From Rothia nasisuis (GTDB lineage Bacteria > Actinomycetota > Actinomycetes > Actinomycetales > Micrococcaceae): a DNA stretch of 64,000 nucleotides. Both the position numbers and the translations under genes were made by a program. Of this stretch, positions 45,118-55,391 are shown in pieces. The stretch is taken from positions 124,001-188,000 of the forward strand of contig NZ_CAKMSB010000001.1 of the NCBI RefSeq assembly GCF_928381405.1. The letters are read 5' to 3'. The notes beneath the pieces were generated by a model. That model was not told the origin of the DNA and did no database searches. It saw only the letters and a program-made list of their open reading frames with translations. The first letter of the stretch is position 1; the number at the start of each line of letters is the position of its first letter.

Positions 45118-47709
45118 ATGGCTCGCCGCACCACCGCGCACGATGACTACCCCACCGACGTCGTCGAAAATATCGTCGATATCGACGTGACCAGCGAGAT
45201 GGAAACCAGCTTCCTGGAATACTCCTACTCGGTCATCTACTCCCGCGCCCTGCCAGATGCCCGTGACGGCCTCAAACCCGTGCAGCGTCGAATCCTCTAC
45301 ATGATGCAGCAGATGGGCCTACGCCCTGATAAAGGCCATGTGAAGTCTGCCCGCGTGATCGGCGAAGTCATGGGCAAGCTACACCCTCACGGTGACGGCG
45401 CTATCTACGACGCCATGGTGCGCTTAGCCCAGCCCTTCTCCATGCGCCTACCCGTGGTTGACGGCCACGGCAACTTTGGCTCCCTAGACGACGGCCCGGC
45501 CGCCTCCCGCTACACCGAGGTCCGTATGGCCCCGGCAGCCCTCGCTATGACCGCCAACCTCGACGAAGATGTCGTTGATTTCATACCCAACTACGACAAC
45601 CAGTTCATGCAGCCCGCTGTGCTGCCTTCTGCTTACCCCCACCTGCTGGTCAACGGCTCAGCAGGTATCGCCGTAGGCATGGCCACCAACATGGCCCCCC
45701 ACAACCTGCGCGAGGTCATTGCCGCCGCCCGCCACCTGCTCGAAAACCCCGAGGCCACCCTCAAAGACATCATGAAGTTCGTGCCCGGCCCCGATCTGCC
45801 CTCCGGGGGCACCATCGTGGGCACCTCCGGCATTAAGGACGCCTACGAGAAGGGGCGGGGCATCTTCAAGACCCGCGCCAAGGTATCCATCGAACAGGTC
45901 TCCCCCCGCAGACAGGGCATCGTGGTGACCGAACTCCCCTACCTGGTAGGCCCCGAAAAGGTCATCGAAAAAATCAAGGACGGCGTCAATTCCAAGAAAC
46001 TACAGGGAATCTCAGACGTCATCGATTTGACCGACCGCAAAAACGGCCTGCGCATGGTCATTGAAATCAAAAACGGTTTCAATCCTAAGGCTGTTCTAGC
46101 TGCCCTCTACAAGCACACCCCGCTTGAAGACTCCTTCGGCATCAATAATGTTGCCCTGGTGGACGGCCAGCCACAAACCCTGGGCCTGCTCGATCTGCTG
46201 CATGTCTACGTCAACCACCGACTGGATGTAGTGCGCCGCCGCACCACCTTCAGGCTGGGCAAACACCGTGACCGCCTGCACCTGGTCGAGGGGCTGCTGA
46301 TAGCTATCGTTGATATTGACGAGGTCATCCAGATTATTCGTTCCTCAGACGAAACCTCACAGGCCCGCGAGCGCCTCATGCAAATTTACGATCTGAGTGA
46401 GCCTCAGGCCAACTATATTTTGGAGCTACGCCTACGCCAGCTGACCAAGTACTCCCGCATCGAGCTTGAAGCTGAGCGGGAGGAGCTGCTCGCTGAGATT
46501 GCCGCCCTTGAGCAGGTTCTGGAGTCAGATGCCAGGTTGCGCGCCCTGGTTTCTGAGGAGTTACAGCAGGTTGCTGATGAGTATGGAACTAATCGCCGCA
46601 CCAAGATTGTGACCAAGGACGAGCTGGCTGATGCGGTTGCCGCCCTATCGGCGTCCGCTTCTAAGGCCAAGAAAGAGGCCGGGTTGTCACTGGAAATTGC
46701 GGACGACCCCTGTTGGGTTCTTTTGACTACCAGTGGCATGCTGGGCCGCACCGCGGGTTCAGCTGGTCAGCGCGCTCCCCTGCATGATTCGGGCAAACGC
46801 ATCAAGCACGATGCCTACCTCTCGCTAGTGCCCGCTAGCGCCCGCAGCGAAATCGGTGCGGTCACGTCCGCAGGCCGTCTCATTCGTGTGCCCGTGATTG
46901 ATCTGCCCGTGCTTGAAGAGGCAGCTGGTGCACCGCAGCCCGCATCGGGTGTAAAGGCTACCGAAGCTATTAGCCTGGCCCGGGGTGAAAAGCTGGTGGG
47001 CCTAATTCCGCTCAATGCCATTGTTGCGCTGGCGACCGAACGGGGTGTGGTCAAGCGGGTGAACCCTGACTACCCGCTGAATTCCACAGAGTTTGAGATT
47101 ATGAAGCTCAAGCCCAAGGACGCCGTGGTGGGCGTGGCGGTCTGCGACTCCAACGATGCGATACTGACCTTCATCACCGAACAGGCAAAGCTCCTCACCT
47201 TTGACGCCGCAAAGGTACGCCCCCAGGGCCGCACCGGGGGCGGCATGGCTGGCATGAAGGTAGCCGATGGCGATAGGGTCATCGCCTTTGGTGTGACCGC
47301 ACCGGGGGCTGACGCCCAGGTCGTCACTGTTACAGACGGCGGCGATGACGGTGCCACCGCAAAGGTCACCGAACTGACCGAATTCCCCCAAAAGGGCCGA
47401 GCCACCGGCGGTATGCGCGCCCACCGCTTCCTCAAAGGCGAAACCGCTCTGGCTCTCGCCTGGGTGGGTGTTGGCCCGGCCAAGGCAGTCTCATCCGCTG
47501 GTGTTGCCCGCACCCTACCCACCGAGTTCGGCCCCCGCGACGGCTCCGGCGTCCTGCTTGCCCAGAGCATCGACGCTATCGGCCCCAACTATCGGGCGCT
47601 GACCTCCCCCGCTCCTGTATCAGCGGCGTCAGAAGAACCCACCGACCAGACTAAAGCTCAGGTAGCGGTCGACGGGCCGGTAGAGGCCGAAGAGGATGCC
47701 CTCTTCTAA
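45118..47709 (+). CDS. parC: DNA topoisomerase IV subunit A (GyrA/ParC family)
   Basis: ParC cuts and rejoins DNA to unlink daughter chromosomes. The 863-residue protein has the breakage-reunion domain with catalytic Y132 (ASRYTEVRM), the coiled-coil tower, and six-bladed C-terminal repeats. Assignment to topo IV rests on pairing with the ParE-type gene at 56445. In the quinolone region ([12 protein letters not shown]), Gly94 stands where the drug-contacting Ser is usual and Asp98 is kept. GTCTCG and AGGAAGAGG precede the ATG. Confidence 0.9.
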   Translation: MARRTTAHDDYPTDVVENIVDIDVTSEMETSFLEYSYSVIYSRALPDARDGLKPVQRRILYMMQQMGLRPDKGHVKSARVIGEVMGKLHPHGDGAIYDAMVRLAQPFSMRLPVVDGHGNFGSLDDGPAASRYTEVRMAPAALAMTANLDEDVVDFIPNYDNQFMQPAVLPSAYPHLLVNGSAGIAVGMATNMAPHNLREVIAAARHLLENPEATLKDIMKFVPGPDLPSGGTIVGTSGIKDAYEKGRGIFKTRAKVSIEQVSPRRQGIVVTELPYLVGPEKVIEKIKDGVNSKKLQGISDVIDLTDRKNGLRMVIEIKNGFNPKAVLAALYKHTPLEDSFGINNVALVDGQPQTLGLLDLLHVYVNHRLDVVRRRTTFRLGKHRDRLHLVEGLLIAIVDIDEVIQIIRSSDETSQARERLMQIYDLSEPQANYILELRLRQLTKYSRIELEAEREELLAEIAALEQVLESDARLRALVSEELQQVADEYGTNRRTKIVTKDELADAVAALSASASKAKKEAGLSLEIADDPCWVLLTTSGMLGRTAGSAGQRAPLHDSGKRIKHDAYLSLVPASARSEIGAVTSAGRLIRVPVIDLPVLEEAAGAPQPASGVKATEAISLARGEKLVGLIPLNAIVALATERGVVKRVNPDYPLNSTEFEIMKLKPKDAVVGVAVCDSNDAILTFITEQAKLLTFDAAKVRPQGRTGGGMAGMKVADGDRVIAFGVTAPGADAQVVTVTDGGDDGATAKVTELTEFPQKGRATGGMRAHRFLKGETALALAWVGVGPAKAVSSAGVARTLPTEFGPRDGSGVLLAQSIDAIGPNYRALTSPAPVSAASEEPTDQTKAQVAVDGPVEAEEDALF

Positions 47710-47715
47710 ATAGCC

Positions 47716-47905
47716 AAAGGAGCGGGCGAGCCTTTACCTAAATAGCACCAGGGGGCACCGGGAAAGGGAGTCTTGGTGTGCCTGCCGACCCTCTTGGGCT
47801 CGCGCTGGGGCGCTCGCCCAATTCACGCCAGCCCCGAGCCAGCAGGCACACCAACACTCCCTCCCCAGCAATCAGTTACGGGCGCGCCAGCTCCTTTTTT
47901 CAAAT
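47716..47905. repeat. Long nested palindromic region after parC
   Basis: Arms GGGAGTCTTGGTGTGCCTGC (47766-47785) and its complement (47842-47861) match at 19 of 20. GC-rich pairs lie inside, and outside them AAGGAGC pairs with GCTCCTT, followed by a T run. It may be a compound terminator or a structured RNA. No frame is convincing. Confidence 0.6.
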
Positions 47906-47925
47906 TAAACCTCTTAGCTCAGCGT

Positions 47926-48414
47926 CTAGTTCAGCCGGGAGTTAATCTCAGCAAGGACCTGCTCGGGGTTGCTAGCGGACGCCGTCACCCGACTACCGGT
48001 CGTCAGGGTAAAGGTGACGGAGGGGCCGCCTGTTAGGTAGCCGGTGTTGCCGCCACCCAAGATTCTCAGACCAGCTCCCTGTACTAGACCGGTTACTGGG
48101 CCCACCTCCGCCTTCTCAATCTCGCTATAGGCCAGCTCCTTCGAGAAGAACTTCATGGTGGTGATCTTGACCGACGTATCCAGCAGGTCAATGCGGGTAC
48201 TGCTGAAAATCATCGGAATAATAACCAGCGCTACGGCAGCTCCTACAAGCGCTGAAATGAGGATCCCCTGGTTGGTACCGTCCTTGTCGAGGGGGCCAAA
48301 AATCAGAATCGGCAGGGTGACACTCACCAGCACAAAAGCTAATACTCCGCAGAGGAATAGTTTGAACTTCTTAGTCAGGGGCGCAACATAGCTGTGCTCT
48401 TGAAGAGTAGGCAT
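47926..48414 (-). CDS. Small membrane protein with a PH-like domain
   Basis: The 162-residue protein has two N-terminal membrane helices (LFLCGVLAFVLVSVTLPILI; ISALVGAAVALVIIPMIF), then a beta-rich domain (RIDLLDTSVKITTMKF, YSEIEKAEVGPV, VTFTLTTGSRVTASASNPEQ) like bacterial PH (YdbT/DUF304-type) domains. Function is unknown. ATG 48414 is preferred; GTG 48423 would add three residues. Confidence 0.65.
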   Translation of the reverse strand: MPTLQEHSYVAPLTKKFKLFLCGVLAFVLVSVTLPILIFGPLDKDGTNQGILISALVGAAVALVIIPMIFSSTRIDLLDTSVKITTMKFFSKELAYSEIEKAEVGPVTGLVQGAGLRILGGGNTGYLTGGPSVTFTLTTGSRVTASASNPEQVLAEINSRLN

Positions 48415-48586
48415 GGGATTCACTCACTATCTGTCGCTCGAGCTCTAGAAATTTATTACCTAGAACACACTTTACCCCCCATAGTAAATTTCCAGACAGC
48501 AGATACATTTCCACTGCCACTCTAGATACAGAAAGCCCCTCCCGCCTCGTCCTTTCATAGGTAGGTTGGGAGGGGTCTTCTGCCTT

Positions 48587-51500
48587 CTATCGAAGCTTGA
48601 CCACGGTATCGCAGGCTGCGATATCCTCGGCGCGGTGGGAGACCAGGACGACCGCCGGCAGCTTGGTCTTGCCCTTGACCTTCTGGCCCGGGGCGCGTTT
48701 GGTACCGCGGGCTACCTCATTGATCAGGGCAACAGCTGCGGGTGCGTCAAGGTGGGCGGTCGGTTCGTCCATGAGTAGCAGGGGCGAATCCACCAGCAGG
48801 GTGCGGGCGATAGCGATGCGCTGGCGCTGGCCACCTGACACATAGGACCCGCCGGCTCCCACCGGAGTCTGCAAACCGGCAGGCAGGCTACGTATAAAAT
48901 CGCCTAAGCCCACGCGGTCAAGCACCTCGTACATCTCCTCATCACTCGGTCGCTCATCAGCAGCACGGGCAATCGCCAGGTTGTTGGCAATAGTCGACTC
49001 AAAAATATAGGCAGACTGGGGGCACCAGGCCGCATAGCCACGCAGCGACTGCGCATCAAAGGCACGGCCATTCACACGAATCTGCCCCTCTTCTACAGGG
49101 AGGAAGCCCAACAGTGTAGCCAGCGCGGTGGTTTTACCGGAGCCTGAGGGGCCGGTAATACCCAGCCATTGCCCCGATGAGACCGAAGCTGAAAGCCCGG
49201 TAAAGACCGGTTGATCCATGTCAGGCCAGCGGGTTGCCAGTGAATCCAACTCTAAGGTGACAGATTGGTGGGTGGCTCGATTCCTAGCACCAAAACCGGG
49301 GTCTCCTAGAATGTCGCGAATTTCGCTACTGCCAGCGTCCTCAGCATCAAGCCCCGCATCGGCATCAACGGTCTTGAGGTTGTCGTGGGTACGCTTCACC
49401 AGGGCTGCAAAAGCTGGCCAGCTACGCACGGCCTCCAGGTGGGCGGCGGTGGTCTCAAAGAGACCGGTCATCATCAGAATCACCACAGCAGCAGTCGGTG
49501 TTGTCACATCACCAGCTTCTACAGCGGGCCACACGGTGGCAACTACGGCCAGGGCGGCACCCCACCAGGTAGCAACCATCAGACCCTGCCCTAGGCCAAT
49601 AGCACGAGAGCTACGAATTGACGAGGCCTGGGCAGAGCCGTCCTGACGCGAAACTGCCAGGGCGACGGTCTGGTCAAGACCGTTATTGTGTAGGTCGCTG
49701 GCGGCATCAAGGGCAGAGACACTAAGTCGCAACATAGCGGAGGTTTCGCTGCGGGCCACGGCATCGGCATGGGCATCCGCGCGAAGCACAAGGGCAGGAA
49801 TCAGGGCAGTGGCAATCAGTACCGCAATCAGAACCGGTAGTAGGGCCTGCGGAGTGGCCCAGGCCGTGACGCCCAGCACTAGGAGCATGACCACCAGATG
49901 CGAGGCAATGGGCAGGAGAACACGCGGAATAGCGTCGCGTAGTTCGTCAACGTCACCGACCAGACGGTCAAGGATTTTATCGCCTCGGAGTAGAGAGCGC
50001 ACCGAGAGTACGGTGCGACCAGCGGCATCCCATGCACGTACGCGCAGGGTGTTAGCGGCTTCAAGTACCAGATTGTGGGTGCGCAGGCGCTCTGCGTAGC
50101 GGGCGGTGGCACGCCCCAGCCCGAAGAAGCGGACTCCGGTTACAGCCACAAGGAGGTACATCATGGCTGGCTGCTCGGCGGCTCTGACGATTAACCAGCC
50201 CGATAGGGCGGTCAGGCTGACGGCAAAGACGACCGTCAGCACCGAGAGAAAAATCGGTAGCGCCAGGTTCCGAGCACGAATACCGGTCATGGATCCCAGA
50301 GTTCGTAGGGTCGAGAAAATGCCGAGTGTGAGCTTCTTACCATCCTCGGACTGGTCGCTTTCGCCCTGTGTCACCACGGGAGCTGAGTCTTCGAGCTGAC
50401 CCGAGTCAACGGCGTCCGCAAGCGTGCTCAGTGCATAGTCGCCCAGCCCGCCGGTGTTTTGAGATGTCAGTTCCCAGACGACATCGTGGAGCTTGACCAC
50501 GGCATCGAGCCGGTTATTCGCAGCGGCGGCCAGAGCGGTGTCGTGGGTGACGATAATCAGGGTGGCACCGGTTTCTTGCAGAGCCGCCAGAGCCACATTG
50601 ACCTTGGCCGCAGAGACCGAGTCGAGGTGGGCGGTGGGCTCGTCAATGAGCACGGTGACGCGCTCATTGGAGGCCTGTAGGGTAGCGACGCGGGCCAGTG
50701 CTCGGGCGATAGCCAGGCGGCGCATCTGGCCGGCTGAGAGGGCCTCAGGGGGCAGATCGGCCAAATCACGTAAACCAACGGAATGTAAGAAGGAGCTGAA
50801 GTAGTCACGGTCTTCGTCAGCGAAACGCACAGAGTCATCGAGTAGCGTGGCTGCGTAGTTGATGCCGTCGAGGGCTCCTTCACCGCGAGTTACGGTGGCG
50901 TAGAGAGCGACCTCAGCCAGTGCGGTGGGTGCGATAAAGGTGGGTGACTGGCTGATCCAGACAGTTGAGCCGGTGCCAGAAACCAGGCCCGACACGTGCA
51001 CGGGTTCGGTGGTGCCGGTGGGCACTAGGTTGTTGCGCAGGGCACCGCCGAGAACGGAAAGCAAGGTTGTTTTGCCGCAGCCGGAGGGGCCTGTAACTGC
51101 GGTGGTAGTTCCATGGCGCAAGGTGAAACTGACACTGGTGAGGGTACGGGGACGCCCGGGGTAGGCAACCGAGAGCTGCCGCACCGAGACGCGGTCGCCT
51201 GCGGGAGCTACCGTGGGGACCGGGATGGGGTGGTCGATGATAGCTTGAGCCCGGCGTAGGGCAGCGATACCCTCCTCGGATTTATGGTAGGCCGTGCCCA
51301 CATCACGTAGTGGCTGGTAGCACTCGGGGGCCAGTAAGAGGGCAAAGAGAGCAACGTCCAGCCCCATTGATCCTTCCACCAGGCGCAGACCGATGAGCAC
51401 GGCCACAAGGGCAACAGAGATGGTGGTAATAAGCTCCAAGGCCAGTGATGAGAGGAAGGCCGAACGCAGGGTGTACATGGTGGCCTTACGGTAGCGCTCC

Positions 51501-52288
51501 CCCAGATCGCTGAGGGCTTGCGACTGGGCGCGTGAGCGCCCCAAGCCTACAAGTACGGGTAGCCCCTTGACCAGTTCAACAATGTGGTCTGAGAGACGAA
51601 GTAGGTCACGCTGGGCGCGGGCCGTGTCGTCCGCCGTGGTGCGGCCAATCAAGACCATAAAAAGCGGGATGAGCGGCAGGGTGCAGAGAATCACCAGGGC
51701 TGATACCCAGTCGTACACAGCGATACAGATCAGCAAGAACACCGGAACAACGGCCGTTGATACAAAGGCGGTGAGAGTTTTGGTGTAGTAGTCGTCAAGG
51801 GCACCCAGACCGCGTGAGAGCAGGACGGCTGTGGCGCCGGTGCCGTCCGGAGTGTCGGTGCCGCCGGTCGCTAGCACGCGGCGAATCAGGCGGCGCCGAA
51901 TCTCAGTTTTAGCCCCAGAAGCGGCCCGCTGCGCATAAAAGTTGAGCGCCCAGTCGGCTACTGCGCGCGTCAGGAGCGCCAGCACGCCGATGACGGTCAG
52001 TGAAAGGAGGCCCGGCTCTATCCACGGCGTCGCAAAGAACATACCAGTGAGCTGAGCCTGCCCATTACCGGCAAAAAGAGCGAGCTGTTCAGCCTGAGCA
52101 CTCTCGTAGGTGGCGCCCTCGTGAAGAACCGCGTAGGTCATGTGAGCTAGCAGGGTAATCGCTGTGCCCAGTACCGCCGCAAAGACGATGAGGGCGAGGG
52201 TTTTGAGGGCGGTAAGCACGGCAAAAACCGTGAGGTTTCGCTTGGCTTTGGGCCCTAACGGGGGCCTTTTGCTGGTGGTATCAGACAT
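48587..52288 (-). CDS. cydDC: CydD-CydC fused ABC exporter for cytochrome bd assembly
   Basis: This is one 1233-residue chain with two ABC exporter halves. The first half has membrane segments to about 330, then Walker A GPSGCGKTTLLS and signature LSAGQMRRLAIARAL. The second has membrane segments at about 640-950, then GPSGSGKTTALA, signature VSGGQRQRIAIARTL and Walker B LLLMDEPTAHLD. CydDC exports thiols or handles heme needed to build cytochrome bd. E. coli uses two genes, and fusion is usual in actinobacteria. It follows cydB on the same strand. Confidence 0.95.
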   Translation of the reverse strand: MSDTTSKRPPLGPKAKRNLTVFAVLTALKTLALIVFAAVLGTAITLLAHMTYAVLHEGATYESAQAEQLALFAGNGQAQLTGMFFATPWIEPGLLSLTVIGVLALLTRAVADWALNFYAQRAASGAKTEIRRRLIRRVLATGGTDTPDGTGATAVLLSRGLGALDDYYTKTLTAFVSTAVVPVFLLICIAVYDWVSALVILCTLPLIPLFMVLIGRTTADDTARAQRDLLRLSDHIVELVKGLPVLVGLGRSRAQSQALSDLGERYRKATMYTLRSAFLSSLALELITTISVALVAVLIGLRLVEGSMGLDVALFALLLAPECYQPLRDVGTAYHKSEEGIAALRRAQAIIDHPIPVPTVAPAGDRVSVRQLSVAYPGRPRTLTSVSFTLRHGTTTAVTGPSGCGKTTLLSVLGGALRNNLVPTGTTEPVHVSGLVSGTGSTVWISQSPTFIAPTALAEVALYATVTRGEGALDGINYAATLLDDSVRFADEDRDYFSSFLHSVGLRDLADLPPEALSAGQMRRLAIARALARVATLQASNERVTVLIDEPTAHLDSVSAAKVNVALAALQETGATLIIVTHDTALAAAANNRLDAVVKLHDVVWELTSQNTGGLGDYALSTLADAVDSGQLEDSAPVVTQGESDQSEDGKKLTLGIFSTLRTLGSMTGIRARNLALPIFLSVLTVVFAVSLTALSGWLIVRAAEQPAMMYLLVAVTGVRFFGLGRATARYAERLRTHNLVLEAANTLRVRAWDAAGRTVLSVRSLLRGDKILDRLVGDVDELRDAIPRVLLPIASHLVVMLLVLGVTAWATPQALLPVLIAVLIATALIPALVLRADAHADAVARSETSAMLRLSVSALDAASDLHNNGLDQTVALAVSRQDGSAQASSIRSSRAIGLGQGLMVATWWGAALAVVATVWPAVEAGDVTTPTAAVVILMMTGLFETTAAHLEAVRSWPAFAALVKRTHDNLKTVDADAGLDAEDAGSSEIRDILGDPGFGARNRATHQSVTLELDSLATRWPDMDQPVFTGLSASVSSGQWLGITGPSGSGKTTALATLLGFLPVEEGQIRVNGRAFDAQSLRGYAAWCPQSAYIFESTIANNLAIARAADERPSDEEMYEVLDRVGLGDFIRSLPAGLQTPVGAGGSYVSGGQRQRIAIARTLLVDSPLLLMDEPTAHLDAPAAVALINEVARGTKRAPGQKVKGKTKLPAVVLVSHRAEDIAACDTVVKLR

Positions 52289-52410
52289 GGTGCGTGACGG
52301 AGTTCCTTAGGGTGCCGCGAGTGATATGTTCACTATTCTAATAGCAAGTTTTGGCCCGCAAGACTAGGTTATTCTCTGACAGTTAGTGGCCGTGAGCACA
52401 CCGGGATGTT

Positions 52411-52458
52411 CTCACAGCACAGGGACGCCACCTGGTTGGCAGGTGGCGGCTCTGTGAG
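52411..52458. terminator. Nested hairpin between cydB and cydDC
   Basis: An inner perfect stem GCCACCTG-GTTGG-CAGGTGGC (52427-52447) lies within an outer stem CTCACAG/CTGTGAG. No T run follows on the minus strand, so it may attenuate or process the cydAB-cydDC transcript rather than end it. Confidence 0.5.
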
Positions 52459-52480
52459 CTAAAGGCTAACCGGCTACCCC

Positions 52481-53569
52481 TTATATTGATGATGCGGAGT
52501 GGGTTTGAGCGCGAGTAGGGCGGGTAGCCAGCTTCGTAGCATCATGGGGTGAGGGGATGTGCTCCACCGTCAGGCGTTTGCGGAAGACCCAGTAGGTCCA
52601 GCTTTGGTAGACCAGCAGAATCGGGACGCCAAAGGCACCAACCCAGGTCATGACCTTCAGCGTGTACTCGGAGCTGGAGGCGTTAGAGACGGTCAGGTCG
52701 TAGGCCCGGTCGAGAGTGGAAGGTAGCACGTTCGGGTAGAGAGCTAGAAAGATAGCTAGCACCCCGAAGGCTGTGAAGGCGGCAAAGCCAGCGAAAGCCC
52801 TGCCCTCTAGACGGCGGGAGGCAAAGAACCACCCCGCCGTTAGGGCAATAATCGATATACCGGCCAGGGTGTATGAGATACCGTTGCCCGTTGTCACCTG
52901 CATATAAACCACCCAGGTGACAAGGGGTAACACAAGCAGGGGCGAGAGCTTGACCAGGTAGTTCCCGGCGCGGTAGCGCACGTCCCCATCGGTTTTGAGA
53001 GCAACAAAGGCTAAACCCATGACCAGGGAAAGGCCAACCATGCCCAGACCACCCAACAGGGCGGCCGGAGTCACCCAAGCAAAGGCCCCTCCCACACGGT
53101 CGCCGTTAGCGTTCAGCGGCAACCCGGTGGAGGTCAGTGCCAACAGGGCACCCACCCAGAAGGCGATGAAGAAAGACCCCAGTGAAATTGCCACAGTCCA
53201 GCTGGTCACCCAGCGCTCGGAGTCCCTCTTGCCGCGGTATTCAATAGCAACAGCACGGAAGATGAGGGCCAGCAGGGTTAAGGTAAGCGGGAGGTAGAGG
53301 GCTGAGAGCAAAGACGCGTACCAGAGAGGGAAGGCAGCAAAGGTGGCTGCAATGGAGGTAACCACCCACACCTCATTGCCGTCCCATACCGGGCCAATGG
53401 TGTTCAGAAGGAGGCGGCGCTCTCGTTCGTCCTTGCAGAAGACGCGGCTCATGAGCATACCAACACCCAGGTCGAAACCGTCCAAGATGATATAGCCCAC
53501 CCAGAAGACGCAGATGAAGGCAAACCAGATGGTGGGGAGAAGGGGGTGGTCAGAGAAAAGTTCAAACAT
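52481..53569 (-). CDS. cydB: Cytochrome bd quinol oxidase subunit II
   Basis: The 362-residue protein has eight to nine membrane segments: FVCVFWVGYIILDGFDLGVG-type N-terminus (here ICVFWVGYIILDGFDLGVGM), GPVWDGNEVWVVT, RAVAIEYRGKRDS and FAWVTPAALLGGLGMVGLSL. With CydA it forms the high-affinity terminal oxidase. It begins 17 bases after cydA. Confidence 0.96.
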   Translation of the reverse strand: MFELFSDHPLLPTIWFAFICVFWVGYIILDGFDLGVGMLMSRVFCKDERERRLLLNTIGPVWDGNEVWVVTSIAATFAAFPLWYASLLSALYLPLTLTLLALIFRAVAIEYRGKRDSERWVTSWTVAISLGSFFIAFWVGALLALTSTGLPLNANGDRVGGAFAWVTPAALLGGLGMVGLSLVMGLAFVALKTDGDVRYRAGNYLVKLSPLLVLPLVTWVVYMQVTTGNGISYTLAGISIIALTAGWFFASRRLEGRAFAGFAAFTAFGVLAIFLALYPNVLPSTLDRAYDLTVSNASSSEYTLKVMTWVGAFGVPILLVYQSWTYWVFRKRLTVEHIPSPHDATKLATRPTRAQTHSASSI

Positions 53570-53586
53570 GGCAGGTGGGCCCTTTC

Positions 53587-55158
53587 TTAGTAGGCAAAGG
53601 CCAGAACGTCGCGATCGTCCGCGCCGTCGGCCATGTGAGGGTCTTCAACCAGTTCGGGCATGGCAGCTACCACACCGGCCCTGACATATTTGGCTAGGAG
53701 GTAGACCTCAACAAACATGAGGACCCCATAAATCAAGCCAAGTGAAATCAGAGAAAAGAGCACTTCATACCCCGAGACGCCCGGGGAGACAGCCGCGGCG
53801 GTAAACATCATGATGGCGGGGTTACCCTCGGGGTTGGGAGCAACTACAAAGGGCTGGCGGCCCATCTCGGTGAAGATCCAGCCGGCAGCGTTGGCGCCGA
53901 AGGGAGCCAGGATACCGGCAATTGCCAGGTAAGAAATCCATTTGGCTTCGGGCACGGTACCTTGGCCCTTCTTGCGGGTGACCCACAGGACGTAGAGGAA
54001 GGAGAGGGCACTCATGCCGCCCAGGGTAATCATGCCGCGGAAACCGTAGTAGGTGACTTCCATCAGGGGTAGGTAGTTGATATCGCTACCTGCGCGCTCA
54101 CCATAGAGTTCCTCGTTATCAGGCAGGGTGCTGCCATAGGTTTCCTCGTACTGGGGTAGCAGGGTGTTAATACCGGCGACGTCGGTGGTGAAATTGTTGT
54201 AGGCCAGAAAGGAGAGCAGGCCAGGAATTTCAATAATGGCCTGCACCTGGTCACAGTTCTGGGCACCGGGAGAAGACAGGGAGAAGAGGGAAAAGCCGGT
54301 ACCATCGTGGCAGGCCGCTTCTGCTGCGGCCATCTTCATGGGCTGCTGCTCAATCATCAGCTGGGCCTGATGGTGGCCAGTAAAGGCGGTGCCGATGAAG
54401 GCTGCAAAACCTACGATAGCGCCGATACGCAGGGATTTAAACCAGACCTTGAAGTCGGTCTTATCCCGAGCGCCTTGAGGGGATTCGCCCACAATGACCT
54501 TGCCGTGAACGCCGATGGTATCAATTCCATCGCGGCGGCGTTTCCAGAGCTTGTACCAGGCAATACCGACGAGGAAGCCACCAGCAACCTGGAGGGCACC
54601 AAAGATAGCGTGGGGGTAGGCGACCAGGGCGGTATTGTTGGTGAGTACAGCCCAAACGTCGGTCATAACGGGGCGGCCGTCTATCATTTCAACGCCTACG
54701 GGGTGCTGCATCCAGGAGTTGGCCACGATGATGAAGTAGGCCGAAAGCCAGGAGGCTGCAACGGCGATGACCAGGCAGGCTGCGTGTACCTTGGGGGCCA
54801 GCTTGTCCCAGCCGAAGATGAAGAGGCCAAGGAAGGTGGACTCAACGAAGAAGGCCAACAGACCTTCCATAGCCAGGGGGGCACCGAAGACGTCGCCGAC
54901 GAAGCGGGAGTATTCGCTCCAGGCCATGCCGAACTGGAATTCTTGGACGAGACCGGTTGCAACGCCCATGATGAAGTTAATCAGGTAGAGCTTGCCCCAG
55001 AACTTGGTCATGCGCTTGTATTCGTGCTTCTTGGTTCGCACGTAGGCGATGTAGAAGCCAGATACGACGGCGCCCAGGCCCAGGGTCAGCGGAACCATCA
55101 TGAAGTGGTAGACGGTGGTGATACCGAATTGCCACCTCGCTATTTCGAGGGGGTCCAT
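53587..55158 (-). CDS. cydA: Cytochrome bd quinol oxidase subunit I
   Basis: The 523-residue heme-bearing subunit has RWQFGITTVYHFMMVPLTLG (b595-type His), NSWMQHPVGVEM (heme ligand region), GRQPFVVAP (variant of GRQPW) and a short Q loop (about 250-330). It oxidises quinol and reduces O2, useful at low oxygen. It is first in cydA-cydB-cydDC. Confidence 0.96.
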   Translation of the reverse strand: MDPLEIARWQFGITTVYHFMMVPLTLGLGAVVSGFYIAYVRTKKHEYKRMTKFWGKLYLINFIMGVATGLVQEFQFGMAWSEYSRFVGDVFGAPLAMEGLLAFFVESTFLGLFIFGWDKLAPKVHAACLVIAVAASWLSAYFIIVANSWMQHPVGVEMIDGRPVMTDVWAVLTNNTALVAYPHAIFGALQVAGGFLVGIAWYKLWKRRRDGIDTIGVHGKVIVGESPQGARDKTDFKVWFKSLRIGAIVGFAAFIGTAFTGHHQAQLMIEQQPMKMAAAEAACHDGTGFSLFSLSSPGAQNCDQVQAIIEIPGLLSFLAYNNFTTDVAGINTLLPQYEETYGSTLPDNEELYGERAGSDINYLPLMEVTYYGFRGMITLGGMSALSFLYVLWVTRKKGQGTVPEAKWISYLAIAGILAPFGANAAGWIFTEMGRQPFVVAPNPEGNPAIMMFTAAAVSPGVSGYEVLFSLISLGLIYGVLMFVEVYLLAKYVRAGVVAAMPELVEDPHMADGADDRDVLAFAY

Positions 55159-55286
55159 GCGTGAGATCCTTCGTCAGAAGTAAAAGTGTTTGCTCAAGCA
55201 TAGCTGGCTCGCGTGAGTAGGCAGTTAGGGTAGTTTTGACCGATTCACCTGCTAACTTGACCCCTCTGAAAAGGTCATTTAAACGC

Positions 55287-55325
55287 TAAGGCCCCGGTTC
55301 TCTTCTGCGAATGAACCGGGGCCTA
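55287..55325. terminator. Hairpin terminator downstream of mdh
   Basis: TAAGGCCCCGGTTC pairs with GAACCGGGGCCTA around a 12-base loop (13-bp stem with one extra base). It lies between the mdh stop and the cydA promoter region. Confidence 0.75.
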
Positions 55326-55391
55326 CCGTGTTTTGCTCACCCACCACCCAGCTTGCTGACACTTTGTCTAGTCACGCGGGGGCCACTCAAT

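Noticed and set aside
52411-52458. Strong intrinsic terminator after cydB
   Set aside because: The stem lacks a following T run, so it is kept only as a possible attenuator or processing site.
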